Positions 44,480-52,929 of a DNA stretch of 64,000 bases are shown one piece after another (positions within the stretch are counted from its first letter, which is position 1; each line of letters starts with the position of its first letter). Below the pieces are notes generated by a model. That model did not search any database, was not told where the DNA came from, and saw nothing but the letters and a program-made list of their open reading frames with translations. The stretch is taken from contig JACKKT010000012.1 in the NCBI GenBank assembly GCA_024236295.1, forward strand, positions 1 to 64,000. Direction: 5' to 3'. Source of the stretch: Kordiimonadaceae bacterium. GTDB lineage: Bacteria; Pseudomonadota; Alphaproteobacteria; Sphingomonadales; Emcibacteraceae. The position numbers were made by a program, and so were the translations under genes.

Positions 44480-45718
44480 ATGTCAAACAGCATCATAAAA
44501 AAAATATTAGTCGCCGTAAGTGCCGTAGGTCCGGGCTTATTTTTAATTGGATATAATATCGGCACGGGAAGTGTGACAACCATGGCAAAGGCCGGGGCCG
44601 AATATGGGATGTCCTTGCTCTGGGCAATCGTTCTTTCCTGTATATTTACTTATATTCTGATGGCCGCATATGGTCAGGTTACGCTGGTCAGCGGTAAAAC
44701 GGCGCTTCTGAATATTAAGTCCCAATTTAAGTGGGGCAAACCACTTGCACTTTATATCATGGCCGCACTAATTACAGGGGAACTTCTGGCTCTGGTCGGT
44801 ATTATGGGAATTGTGGCAGACCTGATACAGGAAGGGATACGCCTGATGACGAATGGAGCAATTGTCAGTGTGGCGTGGATTGTCCCGGTTCTGATTATTG
44901 CATTATTTTCCATGTTCTGGTTTGGTCAGTATAAAATATTTGAAAAGGTTCTGACCGTTTTTGTCATTATGATGGTGTTTTGTTTTGTCGGGGTGTTTTT
45001 TATGGTCAGCCCTGATCTGATTTCGATTGTCAAAGGCCTGGTTCCATCCATGCCTGATGAGCCGGGGGCGTTTGGACTTGTAGCGGCCATGGCAGGCACG
45101 ACATGTTCCGCTGCCGTCTTTATTATACGCAGTACCGTTGTAACAGAAAAAGGCTGGACCATAGAAAATCTTAAGGATGAAAAAAAGGATGCCTTTGTTT
45201 CTTCTGCCATGATGCTTCTTTTAAGCGGGCTTATTATGGCGGTTTCCGCCGGCACCCTTCATTTAATGGGGCTTAGGGTTGATAACACACTTGATCTGAT
45301 TGGATTGTTTGAACCGATCGGTGGAAAAGTTGCCTCTTTAATGCTGATTCTTGGAATTGCCGGTGCCGGTCTTTCAACCATATTCCCTATTGTGCTGATT
45401 GCTCCCTGGCTGATTTCAGACTATATGGGCAAGCCCCGGGATATACAGTCCCCCATGTACAGAGTTTTAATTATTTTGGGATTGCTGGTTGCTTTCTGCG
45501 CCATATTTCTTGAAAAAAGCCCGACCATTCTTATGGTCTTTTCCATGGCATTTCAGGCGGCCATTTTGCCGGCTGTAGCGATCCCCGTATTTATTTTGCT
45601 TAATAAAAAATCCTTTATGAATGATCACACAGCGTCAAGCCGGATGAATGCCGGGCTTGTCGCTGTCATTCTTTTTTCCCTTGTGACAACTTATTTTGCC
45701 ATCAAGGGTTTCTTTTAA
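44480..45718 (+). CDS. Nramp-related transporter lacking metal-binding motifs
   Basis: The 412-residue membrane protein has about 11 spans and the overall Nramp/SLC11 pattern (VGPGLFLIGYNIGTGSVTTM in TM1, then MAAYGQVTLVSGKTAL). The TM1 DPGN metal motif reads as GPGL/GYNIG without the Asp, and the TM6 MPH motif region reads MAGTTCSAAVF. Metal transport is therefore unlikely. It is the first gene of an operon with NagA, NagB, lyase and SDR genes, so I infer uptake of a sugar or a sugar derivative. The family link is seen; the substrate is inference. Confidence 0.7.
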   Translation: MSNSIIKKILVAVSAVGPGLFLIGYNIGTGSVTTMAKAGAEYGMSLLWAIVLSCIFTYILMAAYGQVTLVSGKTALLNIKSQFKWGKPLALYIMAALITGELLALVGIMGIVADLIQEGIRLMTNGAIVSVAWIVPVLIIALFSMFWFGQYKIFEKVLTVFVIMMVFCFVGVFFMVSPDLISIVKGLVPSMPDEPGAFGLVAAMAGTTCSAAVFIIRSTVVTEKGWTIENLKDEKKDAFVSSAMMLLLSGLIMAVSAGTLHLMGLRVDNTLDLIGLFEPIGGKVASLMLILGIAGAGLSTIFPIVLIAPWLISDYMGKPRDIQSPMYRVLIILGLLVAFCAIFLEKSPTILMVFSMAFQAAILPAVAIPVFILLNKKSFMNDHTASSRMNAGLVAVILFSLVTTYFAIKGFF

Positions 45719-45737
45719 AAATTTGATTGGAATTGAT

Positions 45738-47054
45738 ATGAAAAAAATTAACGAAAACCGTCGTGAATTTATGCAAAAAATGGGACTTGCGTCTTTGGCT
45801 GCGGGAAGTGGGCTTCTTTCGACTAATTCATTTGCCCAGTCAAATTCTTCGATGTCATCCAATAACGGTAGGCGGATTAAAATATTTAACGGCCGGTTGC
45901 TAACCCCGTACCGGGAACTGCCAAATGGCTGCATCGCCGCTGAAAACGGTAAAATAATTGAGGTGAGTGACAGCAACATTGAATTTCCTGGTGCTATGGA
46001 AATTGACGCCGGCGGAAAATATATTTCCCCGGGGTTTATTGATCTTCATTGTCACGGCGGCGGCGGACACTCTTTTTTGGATGGGACGGTCAATGCCTTT
46101 TTGAAGGCGGCCGAGCTTCACGCACGTCACGGTACCACATCCATGTATCCAACAGCTCTTTCCGGGGATAAAGAAGAACTATATAAAAACCTGGATATTT
46201 ATGAGCAGGCCAATAAAGTCAATAAGGCCGGGGCGGAATTTCTTGGCGTGTTTCTGGAAGGTCCCTATTATTCGATGGAACAGCGCGGGGCACAGAATCC
46301 GAAATATATAAGAAATCCTGACCCGAAGGAATATAAGGAAATTTTATCGCGCACATCCGTGATCAAGCGATGGGATTCAGCACCCGAAAGGGAAGGATCA
46401 TTGGAATTTATCCGCTATCTCCGCTCAAAAGGGATCATGCCGTCAATGGGGCACACCAGTGCCGTATATGATGATGTCATGCTCGCTTTTGAAAATGGTG
46501 TTTCACTGGCAACCCATCTTTATTCCGGGATGGCCGGGGTGACCCGGCGCAATTCTTTCCGTTTTCCGGGCGGTGTGGAAAGCGCGTTCCTTATTGAAGA
46601 AATGAATGTTGAGGTTATATCAGACGGTCGCCATCTGCCGGCACCGCTATTAAAGCTGATATATAAAACCAAAGGCGCGGATAGAATTGCGCTTGTGACC
46701 GATTCCATGCGGGCGGCCGGGCTTCCAGACGGACAGGAAAGTATTTTGGGCAGCCTGACTAATGGCATTAAAGTTATTGTTGAGGACGGAGTGGCAAAAT
46801 TGCCGGACAGAACATCTTTTGCGGGTAGTGTTGCAACCACCGACCGTCTGGTAAGAACAATCAGTACTATTGCCGATGTGCCCCTTAAGGATGCCGTCAG
46901 AATGATGAGTATAACCCCCGCAAATATCATGGGGATCGCGGACCGTAAAGGATCGCTGGTTCCTGGCAAGGATGCGGATATTCTGATATTTGATAATGAT
47001 ATCCAGATCGAAAAAACCATTATCGGTGGAAATGTGGTCTATAGCCGGGTTTAA
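45738..47054 (+). CDS. N-acetylglucosamine-6-phosphate deacetylase-like protein with Tat-like signal
   Basis: The 438-residue amidohydrolase has NagA residues: HCHGGG after FIDL, the Glu in FLEGPYYS, MGHTSAVYDD, ATHLYSGM and VTDSMRAAG. NagA removes acetate from GlcNAc-6-phosphate in the cytoplasm. This one starts with NRREFMQKMGLASLAAGSG and NSFAQS, a twin-arginine-like signal with a cleavage site. That is unusual, because the known substrate is a cytoplasmic phosphate ester. I start at ATG 45738, 19 nt after the transporter stop. Either the leader is retained and non-functional, or the enzyme deacetylates a non-phosphorylated sugar outside the cytoplasm. Confidence 0.85.
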   Translation: MKKINENRREFMQKMGLASLAAGSGLLSTNSFAQSNSSMSSNNGRRIKIFNGRLLTPYRELPNGCIAAENGKIIEVSDSNIEFPGAMEIDAGGKYISPGFIDLHCHGGGGHSFLDGTVNAFLKAAELHARHGTTSMYPTALSGDKEELYKNLDIYEQANKVNKAGAEFLGVFLEGPYYSMEQRGAQNPKYIRNPDPKEYKEILSRTSVIKRWDSAPEREGSLEFIRYLRSKGIMPSMGHTSAVYDDVMLAFENGVSLATHLYSGMAGVTRRNSFRFPGGVESAFLIEEMNVEVISDGRHLPAPLLKLIYKTKGADRIALVTDSMRAAGLPDGQESILGSLTNGIKVIVEDGVAKLPDRTSFAGSVATTDRLVRTISTIADVPLKDAVRMMSITPANIMGIADRKGSLVPGKDADILIFDNDIQIEKTIIGGNVVYSRV

Positions 47055-47099
47055 GCCATAAATAATTAAGTAGACGAAAAGAGACTAAAAGGACGTTTG

Positions 47100-47873
47100 A
47101 TGGACAAAAGAGAAATTACAAAAGATAAGCTGAAGGTAAAAATTTATAAAACCCGTAATGATATGGGGGCGGATGCAGCGGAAGAAGTCAGCAGCTGTAT
47201 CAATTCACTTTTAAAGAATAAAGATTATATCAATATCGTATTTGCCGCAGCACCATCACAAAATGAATTTCTTGCCTCACTAAGAAAAAAGGATGTGGAC
47301 TGGAGCCGGATCAACGCGTTCCATATGGACGAATATGTCGGTCTGGATGCTGATGCGCCGCAGCTTTTTGGGAATTACCTAAAAGAAATGCTTTTTGATC
47401 ACGTTAAATTCCGTGACGTTTATTATATGAACGGTGATAAGGATAATCTTGACGCTGAATGTGAAAGATATGCTGATCTGATGGAAAAATACCCGACGGA
47501 TATTGTCATACTGGGGATTGGTGAAAATACCCATCTGGCCTTTAACGATCCGCATGTTGCTTTTTTTGATGATCCGGAAGTGGTTAAAATTATTGATCTG
47601 GATGAAAAAAACAGATGGCAGCAGGTGGATCCTGATGATCATATCTGTTTTAAAACCATTGAAGAAGTGCCAACCCACGCCATAACCCTGACGATCCCTG
47701 CCTTGTTCAGGGCGACATATGCTTTTGCGGTTGTGCCGGGGAATAATAAGGCTGATGCGATTTATCATACATTGCGGGATGATATTCAGGAAAAATATCC
47801 GTCGACAATTTTGCGTAATCACCCAAAGGCCGTTTTATATATTGATGAGGCAAGCGCCAGCAAACTGACTTAG
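47100..47873 (+). CDS. Glucosamine-6-phosphate deaminase (NagB)-like protein
   Basis: The 257-residue protein has the NagB/GlcN6P isomerase fold: NIVFAAAPSQNEFLASL, FHMDEYVGL and VILGIGENTHLAFNDP. In E. coli NagB the last block reads GxGxDGHIAFNEP, with the Asp, His and Glu needed for ring opening. Here the Asp is Asn and the Glu is Asp while the His is kept. It may deaminate another amino sugar phosphate such as galactosamine-6-phosphate, or isomerise. The start at ATG 47100 follows AAAAGGA. It is in the operon after the NagA-like gene. Confidence 0.8.
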   Translation: MDKREITKDKLKVKIYKTRNDMGADAAEEVSSCINSLLKNKDYINIVFAAAPSQNEFLASLRKKDVDWSRINAFHMDEYVGLDADAPQLFGNYLKEMLFDHVKFRDVYYMNGDKDNLDAECERYADLMEKYPTDIVILGIGENTHLAFNDPHVAFFDDPEVVKIIDLDEKNRWQQVDPDDHICFKTIEEVPTHAITLTIPALFRATYAFAVVPGNNKADAIYHTLRDDIQEKYPSTILRNHPKAVLYIDEASASKLT

Positions 47874-47888
47874 ATTTAAGAGAATTTT

Positions 47889-50800
47889 ATGAGAAAATTA
47901 TTCCTGTTTCTTGCCCTTTATCTTGGGCTTACGGCACAAATATATGCCAAAACCGAGCTTGAGCCCTTTAAATATAGTGAGGATTTTGAAGACCGCGCCC
48001 TAGGGGCATGGGCATCTTACCCGTTGTGGCAGGATACGGCGTATGATCCTAATTTCAGGGTTAATGAAATTGTACCAGGGGACCCAAATATATCAATTGT
48101 GCAAAAGGTTACCCCATACACCAATGTGGATAATTATGCGGGTGCCCAGAAGCTCATGAACATATATATGACAGCGGGCGCTGAAATTTCACTTAAATAT
48201 TATCTGAAAACCAATCTGAAGGCGGAGTTTTTTAAAGTAAGGTTTGCGGCAGGAGATTTTGGTAAACTGGATATCACGATCCCGAATCCGAAGACCAATA
48301 TGTGGACGCCTCTCAAAGTCAGCTACAGCGATCTGATCCGTGAAAATCCTTCCCTGAAAAATTATAATGAAATTGAAATCCATGCTTTAGCGTTTTTGAC
48401 CAAAATTCCGTCTGCTGATCCGGATATGCCGATTTATCTCGGGCTGGATGATATTAAGGTCACAGCTAATCAGGCGGCTATTTTCAAATTTACCGCGCCT
48501 GAAATGCTGAAGCTTCCTGAATTTGCACAGTATATTCCTAAAAATCATTATAGCCGGGGGGATAAATTCTCACTTTCCGGTAACTGGGGATTTGATGCTG
48601 ATAAAGTCACTATAAAAATTGCTTCTATTACAGATAAAAATAATCCTGTTTATCAGGGGGAACTGGTAAAGGATGGAAGAAACTGGTCTTTAAATCCGAT
48701 TGCTCTTACCTATCCGGAAGGACTTTATATTGGTGAGGTAAAAGCATATTCAGAGAACCAGCAGCAATCCAGCACCGCGTTTACCATTCATATTGCGCCA
48801 AAGGTGGCCGATATGGCAGGGCAGCACCCAAGACTTCTTTATGATGGTGAAAAAGCAAGGGTGATTGAAGCGCGTCTTAAAGAAGATCGCTTTAAAAAGG
48901 TTTATGACGATATAGCAGAAAGTGCAAAACTGCAGCGTGAAAAGGTCCCTGTGGACAGCCTGATTTTTGATCTGGACCAATTCCCGGACGAAGTATGGCT
49001 GCCCTCCTGGGATGCCTGGAGAATGCATATTTTTCATACGATGGATGCCCTTCGTCAGAATGCAATGGCCTATGAATTTCATCATGACCGTGAAGCGGGG
49101 CTATATGTTAAGGACGTCCTTTTAAACCTGTCGGGCTGGGATAACTGGTCACATCCATGGCAAACAAAAAGGGGACGGTTCAGTGAACATAATACGGGGA
49201 GCTGGTCACACCGTCTGGCCGAAGCCTATGATCTGACCTATGATCTGATGAGTGATGCGGAAAGAGTAAAAATCCGTGGTGCCCTCATAAAAAATATTAT
49301 TGAAGGCGCCTATAAAACATATGTCTATAACGATAATATTACCTCAAAAACGTCAAACTGGATTGCCATGATAACCGGAGGATCGTTAATGACGATGGCG
49401 GCTATTTATGCTGATGGTCCGGACACGGAAAATCTGGAACCCTATTTTACCGGGACAATGCTTAAATATTATACCTTCCTGAACCGTGTTGCAGACACAA
49501 AAGACGGCAGCTGGGGCGAAGGATTTGGCTATAATAATTACAGTTTTTCAAACCTGTCCTACAGTGTGCCTTCACTCAAAAATGTTTTTAACATAGATGT
49601 CAGCGACACTTTGGTTGGCACCTATAAGGAATATATCTGGGGCGGCCTTATTAAAGACCATAAATGGTTTGATTTTGGTGATTCCGTTGGCGACATAATT
49701 CCGGCATCCAACTGGGCATTTCTGCTGGATATGCAGAAGGAAAGCCGGCTGGGCTGGTATTATAATTATCTGAAAGATGGCAAGGAAACATTTCTGGATG
49801 CGCTTTATGAAACCAACAGCGTAAAAGAGGATACGCCATTTGATGAAAGCCCGATCAAGGCATTTCATAAAGTAGGTACAACCGTATTCAAAAGCGGATG
49901 GAACAGTGATGACTTTGTATTCGTCATGCGAAGTGGTCCTTTTTATAATCATCAACATCTTGATCAGGGCAGTTTTTATCTGGCTGATCGCGGGCAGGTT
50001 TTTATTGAAGACCGCCACTTAAAAACATCGGATTATTATGAGGACCCTAAATATCAGTCATGGCTCACACAGCCAATTGCCCATTCAACCATCCTAATAA
50101 ACGGTAATCATCAAAGCCAGCGTGTAGGAGACCCGCTTGAATTTGCTGCCGGATTTGACGATCATGCCTTTATTGCCCAGTTTCTAGACGGGCAGGATGC
50201 CGCATATTCCACGGCGGATATTGGAAGGCTATACTGGGGTAAGGTAAAATCACTTACACGAAATGTGCTTTATTTAAAACCGCGAACGGTTCTTATGGTT
50301 GATATTGCCGTGCCGGAAAAAGATGATGTCGATGTAACTCTGCTTTATCAGACACTGGCGCTGAAAGATATTTCTGTTGGGGATAAGATATCAAAAATAT
50401 CCAAGGGTGGGTCAACACTCCACATTATGCCATTAAGCCCGGCACTAATGGATATAAAAGCTGTGGAAACACCCCATTATATCAAAACACTGCGAAATGA
50501 AAAACCGCTTATTAAAGAAGGTATGATTACGACGACTTCCCGCAGTTCCGGTGCCAATCCACTCGTGATGGCCAATATCCTGACAACGGAAAATGTCGAT
50601 ACCATAATAAAGACCGAAAATCATGATGGTTTTGTTTCGGGAACGGCTTCGGGTCAGAAATTTGCCTTCACCACCAGCCCGGGAAATCAATATACTGTTG
50701 AAAATATCAAAACAGATGCTGTTACTTTAACCTGGGATAATGATCGGGCCTTCGTCGGCTCCGCAACCACACTCAGCCGTGATGGAAAACTGCTGGTTTC

Positions 50801-51008
50801 ATCAAATACGCCGATGACATTCGAGCTTTCCGAAAACGGCCTTAAATATTATCATGGCAGCGGCGGGCAGTTGAGCATACATTCTGAAAATCCGCCAGCT
50901 GATGTTATTTTAAATGACAAGGCAGTAGACGGTTTTATTTATAATGAAAAAAATAAAATGATAACCATCGATGTGCCGAAAGGAGAGGGACTTCTGATAA
51001 TCCGATAA
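47889..51008 (+). CDS. Heparinase II/III-like polysaccharide lyase, exported
   Basis: The 1039-residue protein has a signal peptide (MRKLFLFLALYLGLTAQIYAK) and then about 300 residues of beta-sandwich-like sequence. An alpha-toroid-like region (HPRLLYDGEKARVIEARL, YDLTYDLMSDAER) leads into the heparinase II/III C-terminal beta domain with YNHQHLDQGSFYLADRGQ near residue 687. Such lyases cleave uronate-containing polysaccharides by beta-elimination, giving unsaturated uronate ends. The substrate could be a glycosaminoglycan-like or alginate-like polymer; NagA/NagB-like neighbours favour one with amino sugars. It is the largest gene of the locus. Confidence 0.85.
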   Translation: MRKLFLFLALYLGLTAQIYAKTELEPFKYSEDFEDRALGAWASYPLWQDTAYDPNFRVNEIVPGDPNISIVQKVTPYTNVDNYAGAQKLMNIYMTAGAEISLKYYLKTNLKAEFFKVRFAAGDFGKLDITIPNPKTNMWTPLKVSYSDLIRENPSLKNYNEIEIHALAFLTKIPSADPDMPIYLGLDDIKVTANQAAIFKFTAPEMLKLPEFAQYIPKNHYSRGDKFSLSGNWGFDADKVTIKIASITDKNNPVYQGELVKDGRNWSLNPIALTYPEGLYIGEVKAYSENQQQSSTAFTIHIAPKVADMAGQHPRLLYDGEKARVIEARLKEDRFKKVYDDIAESAKLQREKVPVDSLIFDLDQFPDEVWLPSWDAWRMHIFHTMDALRQNAMAYEFHHDREAGLYVKDVLLNLSGWDNWSHPWQTKRGRFSEHNTGSWSHRLAEAYDLTYDLMSDAERVKIRGALIKNIIEGAYKTYVYNDNITSKTSNWIAMITGGSLMTMAAIYADGPDTENLEPYFTGTMLKYYTFLNRVADTKDGSWGEGFGYNNYSFSNLSYSVPSLKNVFNIDVSDTLVGTYKEYIWGGLIKDHKWFDFGDSVGDIIPASNWAFLLDMQKESRLGWYYNYLKDGKETFLDALYETNSVKEDTPFDESPIKAFHKVGTTVFKSGWNSDDFVFVMRSGPFYNHQHLDQGSFYLADRGQVFIEDRHLKTSDYYEDPKYQSWLTQPIAHSTILINGNHQSQRVGDPLEFAAGFDDHAFIAQFLDGQDAAYSTADIGRLYWGKVKSLTRNVLYLKPRTVLMVDIAVPEKDDVDVTLLYQTLALKDISVGDKISKISKGGSTLHIMPLSPALMDIKAVETPHYIKTLRNEKPLIKEGMITTTSRSSGANPLVMANILTTENVDTIIKTENHDGFVSGTASGQKFAFTTSPGNQYTVENIKTDAVTLTWDNDRAFVGSATTLSRDGKLLVSSNTPMTFELSENGLKYYHGSGGQLSIHSENPPADVILNDKAVDGFIYNEKNKMITIDVPKGEGLLIIR

Positions 51009-51039
51009 AGATATAAAACGGAGAGGCAGAAGCAAAATT

Positions 51040-51855
51040 ATGACAGATTTTTCTTTAAAAGATAAAGTGATCGTGGTCACGGGTGGCACTGGTATATTGG
51101 GCAAGTCCTTTATTGATGCGATTGTAGAGGCAGGCGGATCAGTCGGTATTCTTGGTCGTAATGAGGAAATTGCCCTTGAGCGCGCTGATCAAATTAACCG
51201 TAGTGGAGGTAATGCGTTACCGCTGATTGCTGATGTGCTGGATATCGAAGATCTTAAGTCTGCCAAGGATAAAATCCTGAATGAATATGGCAAAGTAGAC
51301 GGGCTTGTAAATGCCGCAGGCGGGATAATGCCACAAGGGGTGCTGTTGCCAGATCAGGATCTGTTTCAGATGGACCTGAACGGCATGCGCGAAGTGATGG
51401 ATTTAAATCTGTGGGGCACATTAAACCCGACCCAGATTTTTGGTGAGGCAATGGCAAAAACTGCCGAAAAGGGCAGTATCGTCAATATTTCTTCCATGAA
51501 TTCCAAAAGAGCGATAACCCGTGTACTTGGCTATAACATGGGTAAAGCGGCGGTTGACTGTTATACCCAGTGGTTTGCGGTTGAGATGGCGAACCGCTAT
51601 GGGGACAAATTACGCATGAATGCGCTGGCACCAGGATTTTTCCTGACCGAACAGAATAAAAAAATGCTTCTTAACCCCGATGGGTCCTATACGGATCGGG
51701 CGCAGGCAGTAATAGACCAGACCCCGTTTAAACGCTTTGGTGAGCCGGATGAATTAAAAGGGGCGCTTGTTTGGTTATTGAGTGACGCTTCAAAATTTGT
51801 CACCGGTTCAATGGTCTGCGTTGATGGCGGATTTTCCATTTTTGGCGGGGTATAG
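51040..51855 (+). CDS. SDR oxidoreductase of the uronate pathway type
   Basis: The 271-residue SDR has VTGGTGILGKSFI (NAD(P) binding), NAAGG, SSMNSKRAITRVLGYNMGKAAVD with Tyr and Lys, and a C-terminal GSMVCVDGGFSIFGGV. It resembles SDRs annotated as D-mannonate or fructuronate oxidoreductases that sit in uronate operons. With the KdgK-like kinase next door, it would reduce a keto-uronate intermediate. GGAGAGG lies upstream of the start. The exact substrate is inferred from context. Confidence 0.85.
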   Translation: MTDFSLKDKVIVVTGGTGILGKSFIDAIVEAGGSVGILGRNEEIALERADQINRSGGNALPLIADVLDIEDLKSAKDKILNEYGKVDGLVNAAGGIMPQGVLLPDQDLFQMDLNGMREVMDLNLWGTLNPTQIFGEAMAKTAEKGSIVNISSMNSKRAITRVLGYNMGKAAVDCYTQWFAVEMANRYGDKLRMNALAPGFFLTEQNKKMLLNPDGSYTDRAQAVIDQTPFKRFGEPDELKGALVWLLSDASKFVTGSMVCVDGGFSIFGGV

Positions 51856-51862
51856 GAAAAGA

Positions 51863-52891
51863 TTACCGCTGAACCCGCCCGCCTGATGTGCCTTTCATAA
51901 GGGACCTGACTTCTTTTTCCGTTACCAGATTAATATCGCCCGGAACAGAATGCTTCAGGGCACTGGCCGCGGTGGCAAAATCCAATGCTTCCTGCTTGGA
52001 CTGTTTATTATAAAGTCCGTAAATCAGTGCAGCAGAAAAGCTGTCGCCGCCACCAACCCGATCAATGATGTTATGAATGTCATAAATATCACTGTTTATA
52101 AAATTGTCACGTTCGGCAAGGCAGGCTGACCAGCGGTGATAATCGGCCCGGATTGACTGCCTTAATGTAATGGCTAACATTTTGAGGCTCGGAAAAATGC
52201 TTATCATCTCATTGCTAAGCGCTTTAAAATGATCAAGTTCAGCAATATCCTCTTCGGCTTTCAAGTCAACATCAATTCCAAGGCACTGCTGGCAGTCTTC
52301 ACGTCCCGCAATGATAATGTCAGCATGCTTGGCAAGCTCGGGCATAACTTCTGTAGCGGTTTTGCCATACTGCCATAAATTGGCACGGTAATTAAGATCA
52401 AGTGAAACGGTAAGGCCCATTTTTTTAGCCGTTTTCATGGCGTCCAATGTTATGTCGGCGGCAGAGTGACTGATGGCTGGTGTGATCCCGGTTGTGTGAA
52501 ACCATTTGGCATCCTTTAAAATTTTATCCCAGTTAAAATCATCAATCCTCGCCTCAGAAAGGGAAGAATGGGCACGGTCGTATATAACGCGCCCCGGACG
52601 CAGCGATGCCCCGGCCTCAAGATAGTAGGTGCCTATACGTTTACCCTGATAATTTATATGGCTGGTATCCACGCCATTTCGGCGAAGTTCCCCTATTGCT
52701 GCATGGGCAATATCATTATCGGGAAGCGCTGTGACATGGGCAACACTCATGCCGAAGCGGGACAGGGAATTTGCAACATTTGCCTCTGCGCCGCCAAATG
52801 CTGCTTCAAGGACAGGGGTCTGGAGAAAGCGTTCATATCCCGGACTTTTCAGCCTTAGCAGGACTTCACCAAAGGTTACTATATCCACCAT
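51863..52891 (-). CDS. kdgK: PfkB-family sugar kinase, 2-keto-3-deoxygluconate kinase-like
   Basis: The 342-residue kinase has VTFGEVLLRL at the N-terminus, FGGAEANVANSLSRFG, and RVGGGDSFSAALIYGL with the catalytic Asp near the C-terminus. This is the PfkB/ribokinase fold of KdgK-type enzymes, which phosphorylate 2-keto-3-deoxygluconate for the Entner-Doudoroff aldolase. It lies convergent with the SDR gene in the uronate locus. The substrate is inferred from context. Confidence 0.85.
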   Translation of the reverse strand: MVDIVTFGEVLLRLKSPGYERFLQTPVLEAAFGGAEANVANSLSRFGMSVAHVTALPDNDIAHAAIGELRRNGVDTSHINYQGKRIGTYYLEAGASLRPGRVIYDRAHSSLSEARIDDFNWDKILKDAKWFHTTGITPAISHSAADITLDAMKTAKKMGLTVSLDLNYRANLWQYGKTATEVMPELAKHADIIIAGREDCQQCLGIDVDLKAEEDIAELDHFKALSNEMISIFPSLKMLAITLRQSIRADYHRWSACLAERDNFINSDIYDIHNIIDRVGGGDSFSAALIYGLYNKQSKQEALDFATAASALKHSVPGDINLVTEKEVRSLMKGTSGGRVQR

Positions 52892-52929
52892 AATTTATTC
52901 TTTCCGTTCAATTTCAGATCGTTTCTCGT

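Noticed and set aside
44480..45718. Annotation as Mn/Fe transporter MntH
   Set aside because: The metal-coordinating motifs of TM1 and TM6 are missing, and the operon is for sugar use.
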